A stretch of 43,530 nucleotides of DNA, from NCBI GenBank assembly GCA_017745595.1, contig WMBV01000041.1, positions 1 to 43,530 on the forward strand. The letters run 5' to 3'. The notes under the pieces were generated by a model. The model did not search any database. It was not told the DNA's origin and saw only the letters and a list, made by a program, of their open reading frames with translations. The DNA comes from Bordetella petrii (GTDB lineage Bacteria > Pseudomonadota > Gammaproteobacteria > Burkholderiales > Burkholderiaceae_B). Shown here piece by piece: positions 17,626 through 28,675 of this stretch. A program made the position numbers and the translations under genes. Every line of letters starts with the position of its first letter. The stretch's first letter is position 1.

Positions 17626-18765
17626 CTAGCGGGCGCCGGCCAGCGGATCGAGTTCGGCGGGCACCGCCAGCCCGGTGGGCGCGGACGGCTCGGCCCCCCA
17701 CTCGGCTCGCCAGCTGCGCAGCTGGAACACCCATGCCAGCACCTCGGCCACGGCGGTATACAGGGCGGCCGGGATCTCCTGCCCCAGCTCGACATGCTGA
17801 TGCAAGGCCCGCGCCAGGGGCGGCGCCTGCAATAGCGGCACGCGATGTTCGGCGGCCAGTTCGCGGATGCGGGCCGCCACCAGCCCGGTGCCCTTGGCCA
17901 CCACGCGCGGCGCCGCCTGCCCGTCGGCGTAGCGCAGCGCCACCGCGTAATGGGTGGGGTTGGTCACCACCACGTCGGCGCGCGGCACTTCGCTCATCAT
18001 GCGCCGGCGCGCCATGGCACGCTGCTGCTGCCGGATGCGCGCCTTGATGTGCGGATCGCCCTCGCTTTCCTTGTGTTCCTGGCGCACGTCTTCCTTGGAC
18101 ATGCGCAATTTCTTCAGGTGGCTCCAGATTTGCCACGGAACGTCCAGCAGCACGACGGTGCCCAGCGACGCCACGATCAGCGCCGCGCACAGGGCCACCA
18201 GGGTCAAGGTGCGGGCCAGCGCCTCGGTGGGCGCCGCGTGCATCAGCGCCAGCATCTCGTCGCGATGCCCGCTGATCACGGCCACCGCCACGCCGCCCAC
18301 CAGCAAGGCCTTGGCGATCGCCTTGGCCAGTTCTATCGCCGTCTGCGCGGACACCATGCGCTTCAGCCCGGAAAGCAGGCTCAGCTTGGCGAAGTCCGGC
18401 TGCAGCGGCTTGGACGAAAAGACAAAGCCCCCCAGCAGCACGCTGGCCAGCACCGCCACCGCCATCAAGACGCCGAAAATCGGCAGGACCAGCAGCAGGG
18501 CCTGGCCGGCGCCGTCCACGGCCTGGGCCACCATGATGCCGGCATCGCGTCCAACCCGCGCGTCGAACCCCAGTCCGCCGCGCAGCACGCCGGTCAATCC
18601 GCGGTACAACAGCGGCCCGCTCAGCCACAGGCCGCCCACGCCCGCCGCCAGCAGCAGAAACGTGCCCAGCTCGCGCGAACGCGCGATCTGCCCCTCTTCG
18701 CGCGCCTTTTCCAGGCGCCTGGGAGAGGCGGATTCGGTTTTCTCCAGATCGCTTTCGTCGGCCAT
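17626..18765 (-). CDS. flhB: Flagellar export switch protein FlhB
   Basis: Inner-membrane protein that switches export from rod/hook to filament substrates by self-cleavage. I start at the ATG ending at 18765 (MADESDLEKTESASPRRLEK), the family N-terminus, giving 379 residues; an upstream in-frame TTG adds 11 unneeded residues. Four membrane segments lie in residues about 30-210, followed by the cytosolic part with the autocleavage site NPTH in VVTNPTHYAVALRY. First of flhB-flhA-flhF. Confidence 0.96.
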   Translation of the reverse strand: MADESDLEKTESASPRRLEKAREEGQIARSRELGTFLLLAAGVGGLWLSGPLLYRGLTGVLRGGLGFDARVGRDAGIMVAQAVDGAGQALLLVLPIFGVLMAVAVLASVLLGGFVFSSKPLQPDFAKLSLLSGLKRMVSAQTAIELAKAIAKALLVGGVAVAVISGHRDEMLALMHAAPTEALARTLTLVALCAALIVASLGTVVLLDVPWQIWSHLKKLRMSKEDVRQEHKESEGDPHIKARIRQQQRAMARRRMMSEVPRADVVVTNPTHYAVALRYADGQAAPRVVAKGTGLVAARIRELAAEHRVPLLQAPPLARALHQHVELGQEIPAALYTAVAEVLAWVFQLRSWRAEWGAEPSAPTGLAVPAELDPLAGAR

Positions 18766-18905
18766 GCTCGCGGGTTCGTGCGCCGCCGCTACAGGCAAAC
18801 AGAGCGGCTCGCCGAGATTCTAGAAGGCCCGCGCCGGCCGCGATCACCCAAGAAGCAGGGAGAAAGCCGCGCTATTCGGCGCCGGCCGGGCGCCGGTCCG
18901 GCTGC

Positions 18906-19538
18906 CTAGAAACCCAGGCTGGCCAGCAGGTCGTCGACCTGGTCCTGGCTGGTTACCACGTCGGGCTTGCCGGCCGGGCTGACCTGGGGCCCGTTGAGCA
19001 GGGTCTGGGCCTCGTCGCGGCGCTCTTGCGGCACGTTGTCCAGCAGCACCTGCAGCAGTTCGCGTTCGATGGCGCCCACCACATCCATCATGCGCATGAT
19101 GACCTGGCCGGTCAGGTCCTGGAAGTCTTGCGCCATCACGATTTCCATCAGCCGGCTCTGCGTCTGCTGAGTCTGCACCGGCACGTCGGCCAGGAAGGCG
19201 CGCGTGTCGTCGACCAGCTCGCGCGCCTGCGGCAGTTCCAGCGGCTGGTCGAACCACTGCCGCCAGCGCTCGTCCAGACCCTGGGCCGCGCGGGCCATGC
19301 GGTCCTGCAGCGGCCCGGCCGCGTCGGTGGCATTCAGCACGCGGTTGGCCGCCTGCTCGGTCATTTGCGCCACGTAGCGCAGCCGGTCGCGCGCATCGGG
19401 AATGGCCTGCGCGGCGTCTTTGATGGCCTGGTCCAGCCCCAGCTCGCGCATGCTGTCGCGCAGCATGCGCGTCAGCGAGGCGATGCGGTGTATCAGGTCG
19501 GTGGGGTCGGCATTAACGCCGGTATCCATTGCGCTCAT
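18906..19538 (-). CDS. cheZ: CheY-P phosphatase CheZ
   Basis: Dephosphorylates CheY-P to end the tumble signal. The 210-residue product has the long helical hairpin and the catalytic motif [11 protein letters not shown], in which Asp141 and Gln145 correspond to the DxxxQ pair of enterobacterial CheZ. The C-terminal helix [11 protein letters not shown] is the CheY-docking tail. It follows cheY by 8 bases, so phosphatase and target are made together. Confidence 0.95.
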   Translation of the reverse strand: MSAMDTGVNADPTDLIHRIASLTRMLRDSMRELGLDQAIKDAAQAIPDARDRLRYVAQMTEQAANRVLNATDAAGPLQDRMARAAQGLDERWRQWFDQPLELPQARELVDDTRAFLADVPVQTQQTQSRLMEIVMAQDFQDLTGQVIMRMMDVVGAIERELLQVLLDNVPQERRDEAQTLLNGPQVSPAGKPDVVTSQDQVDDLLASLGF

Positions 19539-19546
19539 GCCGCACC

Positions 19547-19936
19547 TCAGCCCGCGAGTTTCTCGAAGATCTTGGTCAGCTTCTCTTCCAGCGTCGCCGC
19601 CGTAAAGGGCTTGACCACATAGCCGCTGGCCCCCGCCTGCGCGGCGGCGACGATGTTCTCTTTCTTGGCTTCGGCCGTCACCATCAGCACCGGCAGCGAC
19701 TTCAGCGCCGCGTCGGCGCGGATCTGCTTGAGCATTTCCAGGCCGTCCAGGTTGGGCATGTTCCAGTCCGACACCACGAACTGGAAGGTGCCGTTGCGCA
19801 GCTTCTCCAGGCCGATGGCGCCGTCCTCGGCCTCGTCCACATTCTCGAAACCCAGCTCTTTGAGCAGGTTGCGGATAATGCGCCGCATCGTGGGGAAATC
19901 ATCCACCACCAGAATTTTCATACCCTTGTCTATCAT
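19547..19936 (-). CDS. cheY: Chemotaxis response regulator CheY
   Basis: Single-domain receiver (129 residues) that binds the flagellar switch when phosphorylated by CheA. Acidic pair Asp12/Asp13 in [13 protein letters not shown], phospho-acceptor Asp57 in [11 protein letters not shown], and the conserved Lys in GYVVKPF. ATG at 19936 is chosen because GGAG lies 5 bases upstream; a GTG two codons earlier is less likely. Very similar to enterobacterial CheY. Between cheB and cheZ. Confidence 0.96.
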   Translation of the reverse strand: MIDKGMKILVVDDFPTMRRIIRNLLKELGFENVDEAEDGAIGLEKLRNGTFQFVVSDWNMPNLDGLEMLKQIRADAALKSLPVLMVTAEAKKENIVAAAQAGASGYVVKPFTAATLEEKLTKIFEKLAG

Positions 19937-19984
19937 TTCCACTCCAGAAAATAATCTTGGCTGCTTGCGGGCGACGTCGCCGCG

Positions 19985-21040
19985 TCAGACCCGGTTCACT
20001 CGATCGCCCAGGCAAGTCAAGATGCGTTCGCTCATCGAGGCCAGCGGCACCACTTCGGCGGCGGCGCCCAGCGCGATGGCTTCGCGCGGCATGCCGAACA
20101 CCACGCAACTGGCCTCGTCCTGCGCCAGCGTGTGCGCGCCGGCCCGGCGCATGGCCAGCAGGCCGGCGGCGCCGTCCTTGCCCATGCCGGTCAGGATCAC
20201 GCCGATGGCATTGGCCCCCGCGGCGGCGGCGGCCGAGCGGAACAGTACGTCTACCGACGGGCGATGACGATTGACGGGCTCGCTGGCCTCGAGCTCGATC
20301 ACGTAATTGGCGCCGCTGCGCCCCAGCTTCATGTGCGTGTCGCCGCCCGGCGCCAGGTACGCGTGGCCGGGCAACACCCGCTCGCCATGGACGGCTTCGC
20401 GCACCGTCACGGCGCACAAGGCATCGAGGCGCTGCGCGAACGAACGGGTAAAGCCGGCCGGCATATGCTGGGTAATCAGCATCGCCGGGCTGTCCGGCGG
20501 CAGCGGCCGCAATACTTCGCGGATGGCCTCGGTGCCGCCCGTCGACGCCCCCACCATCACCAGCTTTTCAGAACTGGCGTACGGGCTGCGCAGGCGCACC
20601 GGCGGCGCGGCCAACGCGGCCGCGCTGGCCACCCGCAGGCGCGCCCGCGCGGCGGCGCGGATCTTGTCGGCAATCAGCTCGGCATATTCGAGCATGCCGT
20701 GGCGTATGCCCAGCTTGGGCTTGGTCACGAAATCGATGGCCCCCAGTTCCAGCGCGCGCAGCGTGGTTTCGCCGCCGCGCTCGGTCAGCGACGACACCAT
20801 CACCACCGGCATGGGCCGCAGCCGCATCAGCTTCTCGAGGAAATCCAGGCCGTCCATGCGCGGCATCTCCACGTCCAGCGTCAGGACGTCGGGGTTATGC
20901 CGCTTGATCAGCTCGCGCGCCACCAGCGGGTCGGGCGCCACCGCCACCACTTCCATGTCGGCGTGGCTATTGATGATCTCGGTCATCAGGCCGCGCACCA
21001 GCGCCGAATCGTCCACGCAGAGAACCCGTATTTTTTGCAT
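19985..21040 (-). CDS. cheB: Chemoreceptor methylesterase / glutamine deamidase CheB
   Basis: Removes methyl groups from receptors for adaptation. The 351-residue protein starts [17 protein letters not shown]. Its N-terminal receiver has Asp56 in [12 protein letters not shown]; the C-terminal esterase domain has the catalytic Ser in [11 protein letters not shown], His in [10 protein letters not shown] and Asp in GMGKDGAAG. The frame extends 11 codons upstream into cheR, but the ATG at 21040, 5 bases beyond the cheR stop, gives the normal N-terminus. Confidence 0.96.
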   Translation of the reverse strand: MQKIRVLCVDDSALVRGLMTEIINSHADMEVVAVAPDPLVARELIKRHNPDVLTLDVEMPRMDGLDFLEKLMRLRPMPVVMVSSLTERGGETTLRALELGAIDFVTKPKLGIRHGMLEYAELIADKIRAAARARLRVASAAALAAPPVRLRSPYASSEKLVMVGASTGGTEAIREVLRPLPPDSPAMLITQHMPAGFTRSFAQRLDALCAVTVREAVHGERVLPGHAYLAPGGDTHMKLGRSGANYVIELEASEPVNRHRPSVDVLFRSAAAAAGANAIGVILTGMGKDGAAGLLAMRRAGAHTLAQDEASCVVFGMPREAIALGAAAEVVPLASMSERILTCLGDRVNRV

Positions 21041-21045
21041 CTTGC

Positions 21046-21906
21046 TCAGCCCGCCGTCCCCGTTCCCAGGCATTCGTACACCGTCTGCCCGCGCAGGCGG
21101 AAATCCCGGCTGATGTAGGTGAAGTTCTCGGAATGGCCGGCGAACAGCAGGCCGCCCGCCTTCAACAGCGGCACGAAACGCCGCAGGATCCCGGCCTGGG
21201 TGGGTTTGTCGAAATAAATCATCACGTTGCGGCAGAAAATCGCGTCGAACCGCTCATTCAGCGCCCAGGACGCGGCCAGCAGGTTCAAGGGCTCGAAGCG
21301 CACCATGGCCGCCAGCTCGGGGCGCACGCGTACCTGTCCCGCGTTGGGGCCGCGGCCCCGCAGGAAAAAGCGCTTGAGCCGGTCCGGGTCCATGCGGGCC
21401 ACGCGTTCCTCGGCGTAAACGCCCGCGCGCGCGCGGTTCAACACCTGGGTATCGATGTCCGTGGCCAGCACGGTGGCCGCGGCGGCCCGCTGCCCCAGCG
21501 CTTCGACCAGTGTCATGGCGATGGAATACGGCTCTTCGCCGCTCGAGGCGGCGCAGCACCATACCGACACCGGCCCCGGCCGGGACCGCGCCAGTTCGGC
21601 CAGAATCGGAAAATGATGCGCCTCGCGAAAGAAGGCCGTCAGGTTGGTGGTCAGCGCGTTGACGAAGTCTTCCCATTCGGGCGCCGCGGGCTGGTTTTCC
21701 AGATGATCCAGGTAGCCGGCAAAATCGTGCCGGCCCAGTGCCCGCAGGCGGCGCGTCAGCCGGCTGTACACCATTTCGCGCTTGTGTTCGCCCAGCGAAA
21801 TACCGGCGCGCGCGTGGATCATGCGACGCACGCGTGCGAAATCGGCCTCGCGGAATTCGAATTGCCGCTCGGCCGCGAACGATGCGCTGGCGCCAGAGGT
21901 GGACAC
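21046..21906 (-). CDS. cheR: Chemoreceptor methyltransferase CheR
   Basis: S-adenosylmethionine-dependent methylation of receptor glutamates. 286 residues: an N-terminal helical domain ([19 protein letters not shown]) and a SAM-binding domain with [28 protein letters not shown] and [11 protein letters not shown]. It sits 6 bases after the receptor gene and 5 before cheB, so receptor, methylase and esterase form one unit. No C-terminal receptor pentapeptide is seen on the neighbouring receptor, so docking may differ from Tar/Tsr. Confidence 0.96.
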   Translation of the reverse strand: MSTSGASASFAAERQFEFREADFARVRRMIHARAGISLGEHKREMVYSRLTRRLRALGRHDFAGYLDHLENQPAAPEWEDFVNALTTNLTAFFREAHHFPILAELARSRPGPVSVWCCAASSGEEPYSIAMTLVEALGQRAAAATVLATDIDTQVLNRARAGVYAEERVARMDPDRLKRFFLRGRGPNAGQVRVRPELAAMVRFEPLNLLAASWALNERFDAIFCRNVMIYFDKPTQAGILRRFVPLLKAGGLLFAGHSENFTYISRDFRLRGQTVYECLGTGTAG

Positions 21907-21912
21907 GGCAGG

Positions 21913-23637
21913 CTACTGCTGCAGGGCCAGCGCACCCGCCGCGGCAGGATCGCGCTCTTGCGCGGGCTGGCGCAAGGCCTCGCGGGCCGCGCGCTCGCCT
22001 TCCAGCTGCCGCGCGGGCACTTCGATGACCTCGCCGGCGTTGATCTTGAACACCGCCACCGCCTCGGCCAGCCGCTGCGCCTGCTCTTGCAGCGAGCCCG
22101 CCGCCGCGGCCGCCTCTTCCACCAGCGCCGCGTTCTGCTGCGTCACCTCGTCCATCTGCGACACCGCCCGGTTGACCTGCTCGATGCCCCCGGACTGCTC
22201 TTCCGAGGCCGCCGAAATCTCGCCCATGATGTCCGTCACCCGCTTGACCGAAGCCACGATCTCTTGCATCGTCGCTCCCGCCCGCTCCACCTGCTGCGAG
22301 CCCGTGCCCACCTTGCTTACCGAATCCTCGATCAGCACCTTGATCTCTTTGGCCGCCTGCGCGCTGCGCTGCGCCAGCGAACGGACCTCGCCGGCCACCA
22401 CCGCGAAACCCTTGCCCTGCTCGCCCGCCCGCGCCGCTTCCACCGCCGCGTTCAGCGCCAGAATATTCGTCTGGAACGCAATCCCGTCGATCACCGACAC
22501 AATCTCGGATATCTTGCGCGAGCTCGCCGAAATCCCTTCCATCGTGCTCACCACTTCCGACACCGCCGAACCGCCGCGCTCGGCCACGTCCGAGGCGCTG
22601 GCCGCCAGCTGGTTGGCCTGGCGCGCGTTGTCGGCGTTCTGCTTGACCGTCGAGGCCAGCTCTTCCATCGACGCCGCCGTCTCTTCCAGCGACGCCGCCT
22701 GCTGCTCGGTGCGGCTGCTCAGGTCCGTGTTGCCCGCCGAAATCTCGCGCGAGCCCACGTTGATCTCGTCCACGCCGCGGCGCACCTGCGACACCGTGCG
22801 CGCCAGGTTCTCCTGCATCCGCTTCAGCGCCGCGAACAACTGGCCGATCTCGTTGCTGTTGCGCACCTCCACCCGCGCCGTCAGGTCGCCCGCGGCCATG
22901 CGGTCGAAATGCAGCCCCGCTTCCGTCAGGGGCTGCAGCACCCGGCGGCGCAGGAACACGTAAGTGCCGAACACCAGCAGCGCCGCCATGGCGCCGCCCG
23001 CCCCCACCGCAGCCAGCACGCCCTGGTAGCGCTGGGTGGCCAGTACGTGGGCATCCTGCAACTGGGCGGCCCGCCAGAAGTCGAAGCCCTCGACCGCGCG
23101 GGCAAAGCGCCCCTCGGCGGCGTCATGCAGCGCCTGCACCTGCTTCTGATAAGTACCCATGTCGCCGCGCTCGAGCAAGCCGAACAGCGGCGCAACGCCC
23201 TGTTGCATCAGGGCGGTGTAAGCCTGGTCGACCTCGTCCAGGCTTTCCTGCGCGCCCGGCGAGCGCGGCAGCGTCTTGAAATATTCGAACTCGGTCTGGG
23301 CGCGGTTCATTGCCGCGCTGGCGCGCTGCAACAAGCCTGCCGCCTCGGCTCCCAATCCCGACGTCAGCGGCACCGGCTGGCCGATACTGCGCACGACGTC
23401 GCCATAGTGCGCATTGGCCGTGCGGGCCAGGCCGGTGACGACGTCTTTATAGCTATTGACCAGGCGCGTCAGCGCATCGCCCACGTCCTGCGTCTGGCGG
23501 ATGCTGGCCAGCGTGCCGTTGCTGATCCGCAGCGACAGCACGCCCAATGCGGCCCCTATCACCAGCATCAACGAGAAAAACGCCAGTACGCCCAGCAGAC
23601 TGGTGCGTATCTTCATGTTGGCCAGGAACTTGCGCAT
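21913..23637 (-). CDS. Methyl-accepting chemotaxis protein (Tar/Tsr type)
   Basis: Chemoreceptor of 574 residues starting [18 protein letters not shown] at the ATG ending at 23637; the frame extends 14 codons upstream without a better start. Membrane segments are at about 12-35 and 188-212, with a four-helix periplasmic sensor between and HAMP after. The signalling hairpin ([38 protein letters not shown]) is canonical. The C-terminus ends ALALQQ without an NWETF-type tail. HAMP and part of the cytoplasmic region are almost identical in DNA to the receptor at 1-814. Ligand unknown. Confidence 0.95.
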   Translation of the reverse strand: MRKFLANMKIRTSLLGVLAFFSLMLVIGAALGVLSLRISNGTLASIRQTQDVGDALTRLVNSYKDVVTGLARTANAHYGDVVRSIGQPVPLTSGLGAEAAGLLQRASAAMNRAQTEFEYFKTLPRSPGAQESLDEVDQAYTALMQQGVAPLFGLLERGDMGTYQKQVQALHDAAEGRFARAVEGFDFWRAAQLQDAHVLATQRYQGVLAAVGAGGAMAALLVFGTYVFLRRRVLQPLTEAGLHFDRMAAGDLTARVEVRNSNEIGQLFAALKRMQENLARTVSQVRRGVDEINVGSREISAGNTDLSSRTEQQAASLEETAASMEELASTVKQNADNARQANQLAASASDVAERGGSAVSEVVSTMEGISASSRKISEIVSVIDGIAFQTNILALNAAVEAARAGEQGKGFAVVAGEVRSLAQRSAQAAKEIKVLIEDSVSKVGTGSQQVERAGATMQEIVASVKRVTDIMGEISAASEEQSGGIEQVNRAVSQMDEVTQQNAALVEEAAAAAGSLQEQAQRLAEAVAVFKINAGEVIEVPARQLEGERAAREALRQPAQERDPAAAGALALQQ

Positions 23638-23700
23638 GATTAAACCCCCAACGTTGCTTGCACGACTGCCCGGCTTCACGGCCCCCGCGGGCCGCCCGCC

Positions 23701-24201
23701 TCAGGCGGCAGCCTTTTCTACCAGCGCCATTTCTTCGCTGGTCATCAATTTTTCGATATCCACCAGAATCAACATGCGGTCGTCGATCGTGCCCAGCCCC
23801 GTCAGGTATTCGGTGGACAAGGTGGCGCCGAATTCGGGCGCCGCCCGCACCTGGGCCGAGTTCAGCATCAGCACATCCGATACGCCGTCGACCACGATGC
23901 CCACTACCCGGTGATCCAGGTTCAGAATGATGACCACGGTCTGTTCGTTGTATTCGACGCTGCCCAGCTTGAACTTGATGCGCAGATCGACGATGGGCAC
24001 GATGATGCCGCGCAGATTGGTGACGCCCTTGATGAAGGTCGGGACGTTGGCGATGCGCGTCACCGCGGCCGCGTCGTAGCCGCGGATTTCCTGCACCTTC
24101 AGAATATCGATGCCGTACTCTTCTTCGCCCAGCGTAAACACCAGGAACTCACTGCCGACATCTTCGACGCGCGCGGCCTGCGCTTGCGGTTTGATAGCCA
24201 T
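23701..24201 (-). CDS. cheW: Chemotaxis coupling protein CheW
   Basis: SH3-like adaptor linking receptors to CheA. The 166-residue product has the family core [20 protein letters not shown] (about residues 19-38) and [20 protein letters not shown]. Length is typical. It lies 13 bases downstream of cheA and 63 before the receptor gene, the standard order cheA-cheW-receptor. Confidence 0.97.
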   Translation of the reverse strand: MAIKPQAQAARVEDVGSEFLVFTLGEEEYGIDILKVQEIRGYDAAAVTRIANVPTFIKGVTNLRGIIVPIVDLRIKFKLGSVEYNEQTVVIILNLDHRVVGIVVDGVSDVLMLNSAQVRAAPEFGATLSTEYLTGLGTIDDRMLILVDIEKLMTSEEMALVEKAAA

Positions 24202-24214
24202 ATCAGGTTCTCCG

Positions 24215-26323
24215 TCAATTCAATGTGAGTTCGGGCTGCGCCCATTTTTCTCGGTTGGCCCGCGCCAGCGCGAATACGTCGACGATCAGCGCCACGCTGC
24301 CATCGCCCAGGATGGTGGCCGCGGACACGCCCGGCACCTTGCGATAATTGGATTCCAGGTTCTTCACCACCACCTGGTGCTGGCCGACCAGGTGATCCAC
24401 CAGCAAGGCAAAGCGGCGGTCCTGCGCCTGCATGATCACGGCAATGGCCTGGGTGGGATCCGCCTGCGCGCGGGCCACGCCGAACACCCGGTGCAGCTCG
24501 ACCAGCGGCAGGTATTCGCCGCGCACCTGCATCACCCGTTCGTCGCCCGCCACGGAGTACATCTGGTCTTCGGTGGGCTGCAGCGACTCGGTCACATGGT
24601 TCAGCGGCAGAATGAAGGTTTCGTCGCCCACCCGCACCGACATGCCATCCAGGATCGCCAGCGTCAGCGGCAGCACGATGCGCGTGGTGGTGCCTTCGCC
24701 CGGCACGCACGAAAGCTGCACGTGCCCGCCCATGTCCTGGATATTGCGCCGCACCACGTCCATGCCCACGCCGCGGCCCGAAATATCGGTGACCTGCTCT
24801 GCGGTGGAAAACCCCGGCGCGAAGATCAACTGCCACACCTCTTCGTCGGGCGTGTTCTCGCTGACCGCCAGGCCCTGGGCCAGGGCCTTTTTCAGGATCT
24901 TGTCGCGATTCAGGCCGGCGCCGTCGTCGCTGACTTCGATGACGATGTTGCCGCCGTTGTGCTCGGCCGACAGAATCAGCTGGCCCACCGGTTCCTTACC
25001 CGCCGCGATGCGCTTTTCCGGGGTCTCGATGCCGTGGTCCAGGCTGTTGCGCACCAGGTGGGTCAGCGGGTCGATGATGCGTTCGATCAGGCTCTTGTCC
25101 AGCTCGGTGGCGCGCCCGTAGGTCTGCAACTCGATCTGCTTGCCCATCTTGACCGCGATGTCGCGCACCAGCCGCGGAAACCGGCTGAACACGTAGTCCA
25201 TCGGCATCATGCGGATCGACATCACCGCTTCTTGCAGGTCGCGGGCATTGCGTTCCAGCTGCTCCATGCCATTGAGCAGGCGGTCGTGCAGCACCGGGTC
25301 CAGGCCCGAGGCCGTCTGCGCCAGCATGGCCTGGGTGATCACCAGCTCGCCCACCAGATTGATCACCTGGTCGACCTTCTCGACCCCGACGCGGATCGAC
25401 GTGGATTCCTTGTCGGCCGCGGCGGTGGCGGGCGCGGCACGCGCGGCCTTGGCCGGGGCGGCGGGTGCGTGGGCGGCGGCGGGCGCCGGCGCCGCGGCCG
25501 GGCTGGCCGCGATAGCCGAAGCCGCCGCCGGCTCGCCCGCCGCCTGCGCGGCAAAGCCCGCGGCCGCCCGGGCGAACTGGTCCACGGCATCGCCCGCCCG
25601 CGGCGCGCCGGCGCGCTGTACGTCCAACTGATCGGCATCCACAATGAAGCAGCACACCGCCTCGATATCATCGGCGGTGCACGTGCTGTCCACCCACACG
25701 GTCAGCCCGCCCTCGGCGCGCTCGTGGGCCAGCACCGTGCCCAGGTTGCCCATCTCTTCCAGCAGCGACTGGGCATCTTTGTCGGAGACCTGGGATATCC
25801 GCACCCGCAGCGCCAGGCCGGCATCCGGCTGGCCGGACGGCGCCGCGGCAGCCGGCGCGGCGGGCACGGCCGGGGCCGGGGCGGCCGCGGGCATCGCCGG
25901 CTCTATCGGGGCGGCCGCCGTACCGTGCTCATGGGCCAGTTGCCGCAGCACCGCGCAGATCCGCTCGTACACGGCTTCGTCGGGCTCTTGCGCGGCGCGA
26001 TAAGTGTCCAATTGGCTTTTCAGCACGTCTTTTGTTTCCAGGAAAATATCCACCATGTCGGCGCGCAGCGTCATTTCGCCGCGCCGGATTTCGTCCAGCA
26101 GGTTCTCCAGCAAATGGGTCGTGCCCGCCAGGTGCTGGAAGCAGCCGAAGGTGGCCGCGCCGCCCTTGATGGAATGCGCGGCGCGGAAGATGGCGTTCAA
26201 CTGCTCGATATCGGGCGCGGCGATATCCAGCTGCAGCAGCAGCTGCTCCATTTCGGCAAGCAGCTCATCCGCTTCGTCGAAGAATGTCTCGTAAAACTGA
26301 CTGAGATCCAGACCGCCGTTCAT
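24215..26323 (-). CDS. cheA: Chemotaxis histidine kinase CheA
   Basis: Receptor-controlled kinase that phosphorylates CheY and CheB. 702 residues. The HPt domain (1-105) has His50 in [15 protein letters not shown]2-like domain lies near 165-235 and an Ala/Pro-rich linker near 240-300. Dimerisation and ATPase domains follow, with the N-box [13 protein letters not shown]1 [13 protein letters not shown] and G2 [12 protein letters not shown]. The CheW-like regulatory domain occupies the last ~140 residues. All catalytic motifs look intact. Downstream of a CheY-like gene by 27 bases. Confidence 0.97.
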   Translation of the reverse strand: MNGGLDLSQFYETFFDEADELLAEMEQLLLQLDIAAPDIEQLNAIFRAAHSIKGGAATFGCFQHLAGTTHLLENLLDEIRRGEMTLRADMVDIFLETKDVLKSQLDTYRAAQEPDEAVYERICAVLRQLAHEHGTAAAPIEPAMPAAAPAPAVPAAPAAAAPSGQPDAGLALRVRISQVSDKDAQSLLEEMGNLGTVLAHERAEGGLTVWVDSTCTADDIEAVCCFIVDADQLDVQRAGAPRAGDAVDQFARAAAGFAAQAAGEPAAASAIAASPAAAPAPAAAHAPAAPAKAARAAPATAAADKESTSIRVGVEKVDQVINLVGELVITQAMLAQTASGLDPVLHDRLLNGMEQLERNARDLQEAVMSIRMMPMDYVFSRFPRLVRDIAVKMGKQIELQTYGRATELDKSLIERIIDPLTHLVRNSLDHGIETPEKRIAAGKEPVGQLILSAEHNGGNIVIEVSDDGAGLNRDKILKKALAQGLAVSENTPDEEVWQLIFAPGFSTAEQVTDISGRGVGMDVVRRNIQDMGGHVQLSCVPGEGTTTRIVLPLTLAILDGMSVRVGDETFILPLNHVTESLQPTEDQMYSVAGDERVMQVRGEYLPLVELHRVFGVARAQADPTQAIAVIMQAQDRRFALLVDHLVGQHQVVVKNLESNYRKVPGVSAATILGDGSVALIVDVFALARANREKWAQPELTLN

Positions 26324-26350
26324 AGACGTACGCCTTCTTTTCGAACTTGC

Positions 26351-26731
26351 TCAGGCGTCCGGCTGCTCGTCGAGCAGCTCGGCCACCAATTCCACCAGCA
26401 CGCCGGGATCGAGCGGCTTGTTCAGCCAGCCGCATACGCCCAGGCCGCGCGCCGCGTCCTTGCTTTGCCCATCGTCTTCGGTCGTCAGCACCAGCACCGG
26501 CAGGTCCCGGTAGCCCGGCTCGCCGCGCAGGCCCCGGATCAGGGCCTGCCCGTCCATGACGGGCATATTCCAGTCGCTGATCAACAAATCGACCCGCGCG
26601 CCGCGCGCCAGCTCGAGCGCCTGCCGGCCATCGGCGGCCGTCAGCACGTCCCAGCCCGCCTCGCTCAGGGTCGCCCGGACGATCATGCGCATCGTTGCCG
26701 AATCGTCCACCACCAGTATCGTTGCCGTCAT
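26351..26731 (-). CDS. Second CheY-like single-domain response regulator
   Basis: 126-residue receiver with no output domain. Asp9/Asp10 in ILVVDDSATMR, phospho-Asp in ISDWNMPVMDG (about residue 54), and Lys in GWLNKPLDP. It is more divergent from enterobacterial CheY than the product at 19547-19936. Placed between motB (2 bases) and cheA (27 bases), it is co-expressed with both; it may compete for CheA phosphate, act as a sink, or serve the motor differently. Often also called cheY in related genomes. Confidence 0.9.
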   Translation of the reverse strand: MTATILVVDDSATMRMIVRATLSEAGWDVLTAADGRQALELARGARVDLLISDWNMPVMDGQALIRGLRGEPGYRDLPVLVLTTEDDGQSKDAARGLGVCGWLNKPLDPGVLVELVAELLDEQPDA

Positions 26732-26733
26732 GA

Positions 26734-27672
26734 CTACCTTGCCGTCTCGCCCGCCGGCGGCCGCGCCGCCGCCGATTCGCCTACTTCCCTGGCGTCGCGC
26801 ACATTCAAATCGGCCGCCGCCGCGTTTTCCTGTTCGATCTGGCGCTGCGTGCGCCGGTTCAGCACCACCAGGCTGATACGACGGTTAACGGCCGCATACG
26901 GATCATCTTTAACCAGGCTCATGCTGGAAGACAGGCCCTGGATGCGCATCAGCTTGCCTTCGGCCATGCCGCCGGCCACCAGCTCCTGGCGCGACGCGTT
27001 GGCGCGGTCGGCCGACAGTTCCCAATTGCTGTAGGCACGCTCGCCCCGGGCGTACTGCGTGGCGTCGGTGTGCCCGGCGATACTGAGCTTGTTGGGCAAT
27101 TCGTTCAGCACCGGCCCCAGCTCGCGCAGGATGTCGCGCATGTACGGCTGCACCTCGGCGCTGCCGGTGGCGAACATCGGCCGGTTCTGGTTGTCCACGA
27201 TCTGGATGCGCAAGCCCTCGGTGGTCATGTCGATCAGCAACTGCGGCCGGAAGTTCTTCAGCACCGGGTTTTCTTCCAGCATGGCATCCAGCCGGCGCTT
27301 CAGGCTTTCCAGCGCGTGGCGGTCGCGCCGCTCGGCGTCGGACAGCACCTGGGCCTGCACGCGGTTGCCCTCCGATTGGCGCACGTCGCCATCGTCGCGC
27401 AGCGGATCGCGCCCGCCGCCCGGGATGGCGCTGGTCTCGGCCGAGTATTTCGGGCCGCCCGTCAGCGCCACGCGCAGCGGCATGCGGAAGTACTCGGCCA
27501 GGCTGCGCAGTTCTTCCTTGGGCACAATGGCGATCAGCCACATCACCAAGAAGAACGCCATCATGGCGGTAATGAAATCGGCGTAGGCGATCTTCCAGCT
27601 GCCGCCCTGGTGGGCGGGCCGCACCGCGCGCTTGCGGCGAATCACCACGCGGTGATTATTCAGCGAGCTCAT
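26734..27672 (-). CDS. motB: Flagellar motor stator protein MotB
   Basis: Anchors the proton-driven stator to peptidoglycan. 312 residues. A basic N-terminus leads to a single membrane helix (YADFITAMMAFFLVMWLIAI) with the essential proton-binding Asp32. A plug/linker region follows and then the OmpA-like peptidoglycan-binding domain (LSIAGHTDATQYARG, LSADRANASRQELVAGG). 11 bases after motA. Confidence 0.97.
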   Translation of the reverse strand: MSSLNNHRVVIRRKRAVRPAHQGGSWKIAYADFITAMMAFFLVMWLIAIVPKEELRSLAEYFRMPLRVALTGGPKYSAETSAIPGGGRDPLRDDGDVRQSEGNRVQAQVLSDAERRDRHALESLKRRLDAMLEENPVLKNFRPQLLIDMTTEGLRIQIVDNQNRPMFATGSAEVQPYMRDILRELGPVLNELPNKLSIAGHTDATQYARGERAYSNWELSADRANASRQELVAGGMAEGKLMRIQGLSSSMSLVKDDPYAAVNRRISLVVLNRRTQRQIEQENAAAADLNVRDAREVGESAAARPPAGETAR

Positions 27673-27683
27673 CGAACGCCTCG

Positions 27684-28559
27684 TCAGGCGCGGCCGGTGG
27701 CGGCCGACTTGGCCTGGCGCACGTGCTCTTCGAGTTCACCGAAAGACGGCCGCACCGACGAGAACAGCACCTTGCGGCCGAATTCCACCGCCAGCTGCGG
27801 CGGATAGCCGTTCATGCTGGCCAGCAGCGTCACCTTGATGCATTCCAGCACCTTGACCGATTCCGACGTACGCTGCCCCAGGCGCGCGGCCAGCGGCGCC
27901 ACGAAGCCATAGGCCAGCAGCACCCCCAGAAAGGTGCCCACCATCGCTTTCGAGATCAGGTCGCCCAGCACCGCGGGGGGCTGGTCCACCGAGGCCAGCG
28001 CCTTGATCACCCCCAGCACCGCCGCCACGATGCCGAAGGCGGGCAGCGCGTCGGCCACCTGCTGCAGCGAATGGCACGGCACTTCGCGCTCGTGGCGATA
28101 GGTTTCGATCTCTTCGTCCATCAGCGTCTCGATCTCGAACGAGCTCATGTTGCCGCTGATCATGATCCGCAGATAGTCGGTAATGAATTCCATCAGCTTG
28201 GCATCCTGCCTGATGCGCGGATACTCGCTGAAAATGGCGCTGGCCTCGGGGTCTTCGATATGCGATTCGATGGCCATCAGCCCCTCGCGGCGCGCCTTGT
28301 TCAGCAAGACGTACAGCAGCGCCATCAGCTCCATGTAGACCTCTTTGCTGTACGGGGCGCCCTTGACCGCCTGGGGCAGCGACTGCCCCAGCAACCCCAG
28401 CGATTTGCGGCTGTTGCCCGCCAGCAGCGCGCCCAGCGCGGCGCCCGCGATCAAGGTCAGCTCGAATGGCTGGTACAGCGCTCCCAGGTGCCCGCCCAGC
28501 GCCACGAAACTGCCGACCACCGCGCCCAGCACTACCGCATAACCAATAACAATCAACAC
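27684..28559 (-). CDS. motA: Flagellar motor stator protein MotA
   Basis: Proton-channel and torque-generating stator subunit, 291 residues. The start is a GTG ending at 28559, giving MLIVIGYAVVLGAVVGSF, which lines up with known MotA N-termini. Four membrane helices: two near residues 1-50 and two near 165-220 (FGIVAAVLGVIKALASVD, AMVGTFLGVLLAYGFVAPL). The charged cytoplasmic loop includes NKARREGLMAIESHIEDP. Followed by motB. Confidence 0.96.
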   Translation of the reverse strand: MLIVIGYAVVLGAVVGSFVALGGHLGALYQPFELTLIAGAALGALLAGNSRKSLGLLGQSLPQAVKGAPYSKEVYMELMALLYVLLNKARREGLMAIESHIEDPEASAIFSEYPRIRQDAKLMEFITDYLRIMISGNMSSFEIETLMDEEIETYRHEREVPCHSLQQVADALPAFGIVAAVLGVIKALASVDQPPAVLGDLISKAMVGTFLGVLLAYGFVAPLAARLGQRTSESVKVLECIKVTLLASMNGYPPQLAVEFGRKVLFSSVRPSFGELEEHVRQAKSAATGRA

Positions 28560-28610
28560 ATCGGGCCTCTGCCATCGAGTCTAGAGTTGGCGACAATGAT
28601 CTCCCGCGCA

Positions 28611-28630
28611 CCCGTGTGTAAAAACACGGG
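28611..28630. other. Hairpin between flhC and motA
   Basis: CCCGTGT (28611-28617) pairs with ACACGGG (28624-28630) across a 6-base loop. In the leftward transcript the loop reads TTTTAC and no T-run follows the stem, so it is unlikely to be a strong intrinsic terminator. It could set the flhDC/motAB expression ratio. No convincing sigma-28 promoter was found in 28560-28675. Confidence 0.4.
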
Positions 28631-28675
28631 ATACGGGGAGTTTTCAGGGGCTTTTGGACTGTTTGGGGCCGCGGC

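Noticed and set aside
28560-28675. Sigma-28 promoter for motA
   Set aside because: No GCCG(A/T)(T/C)A-like -10 with a fitting -35 was found on the minus strand.
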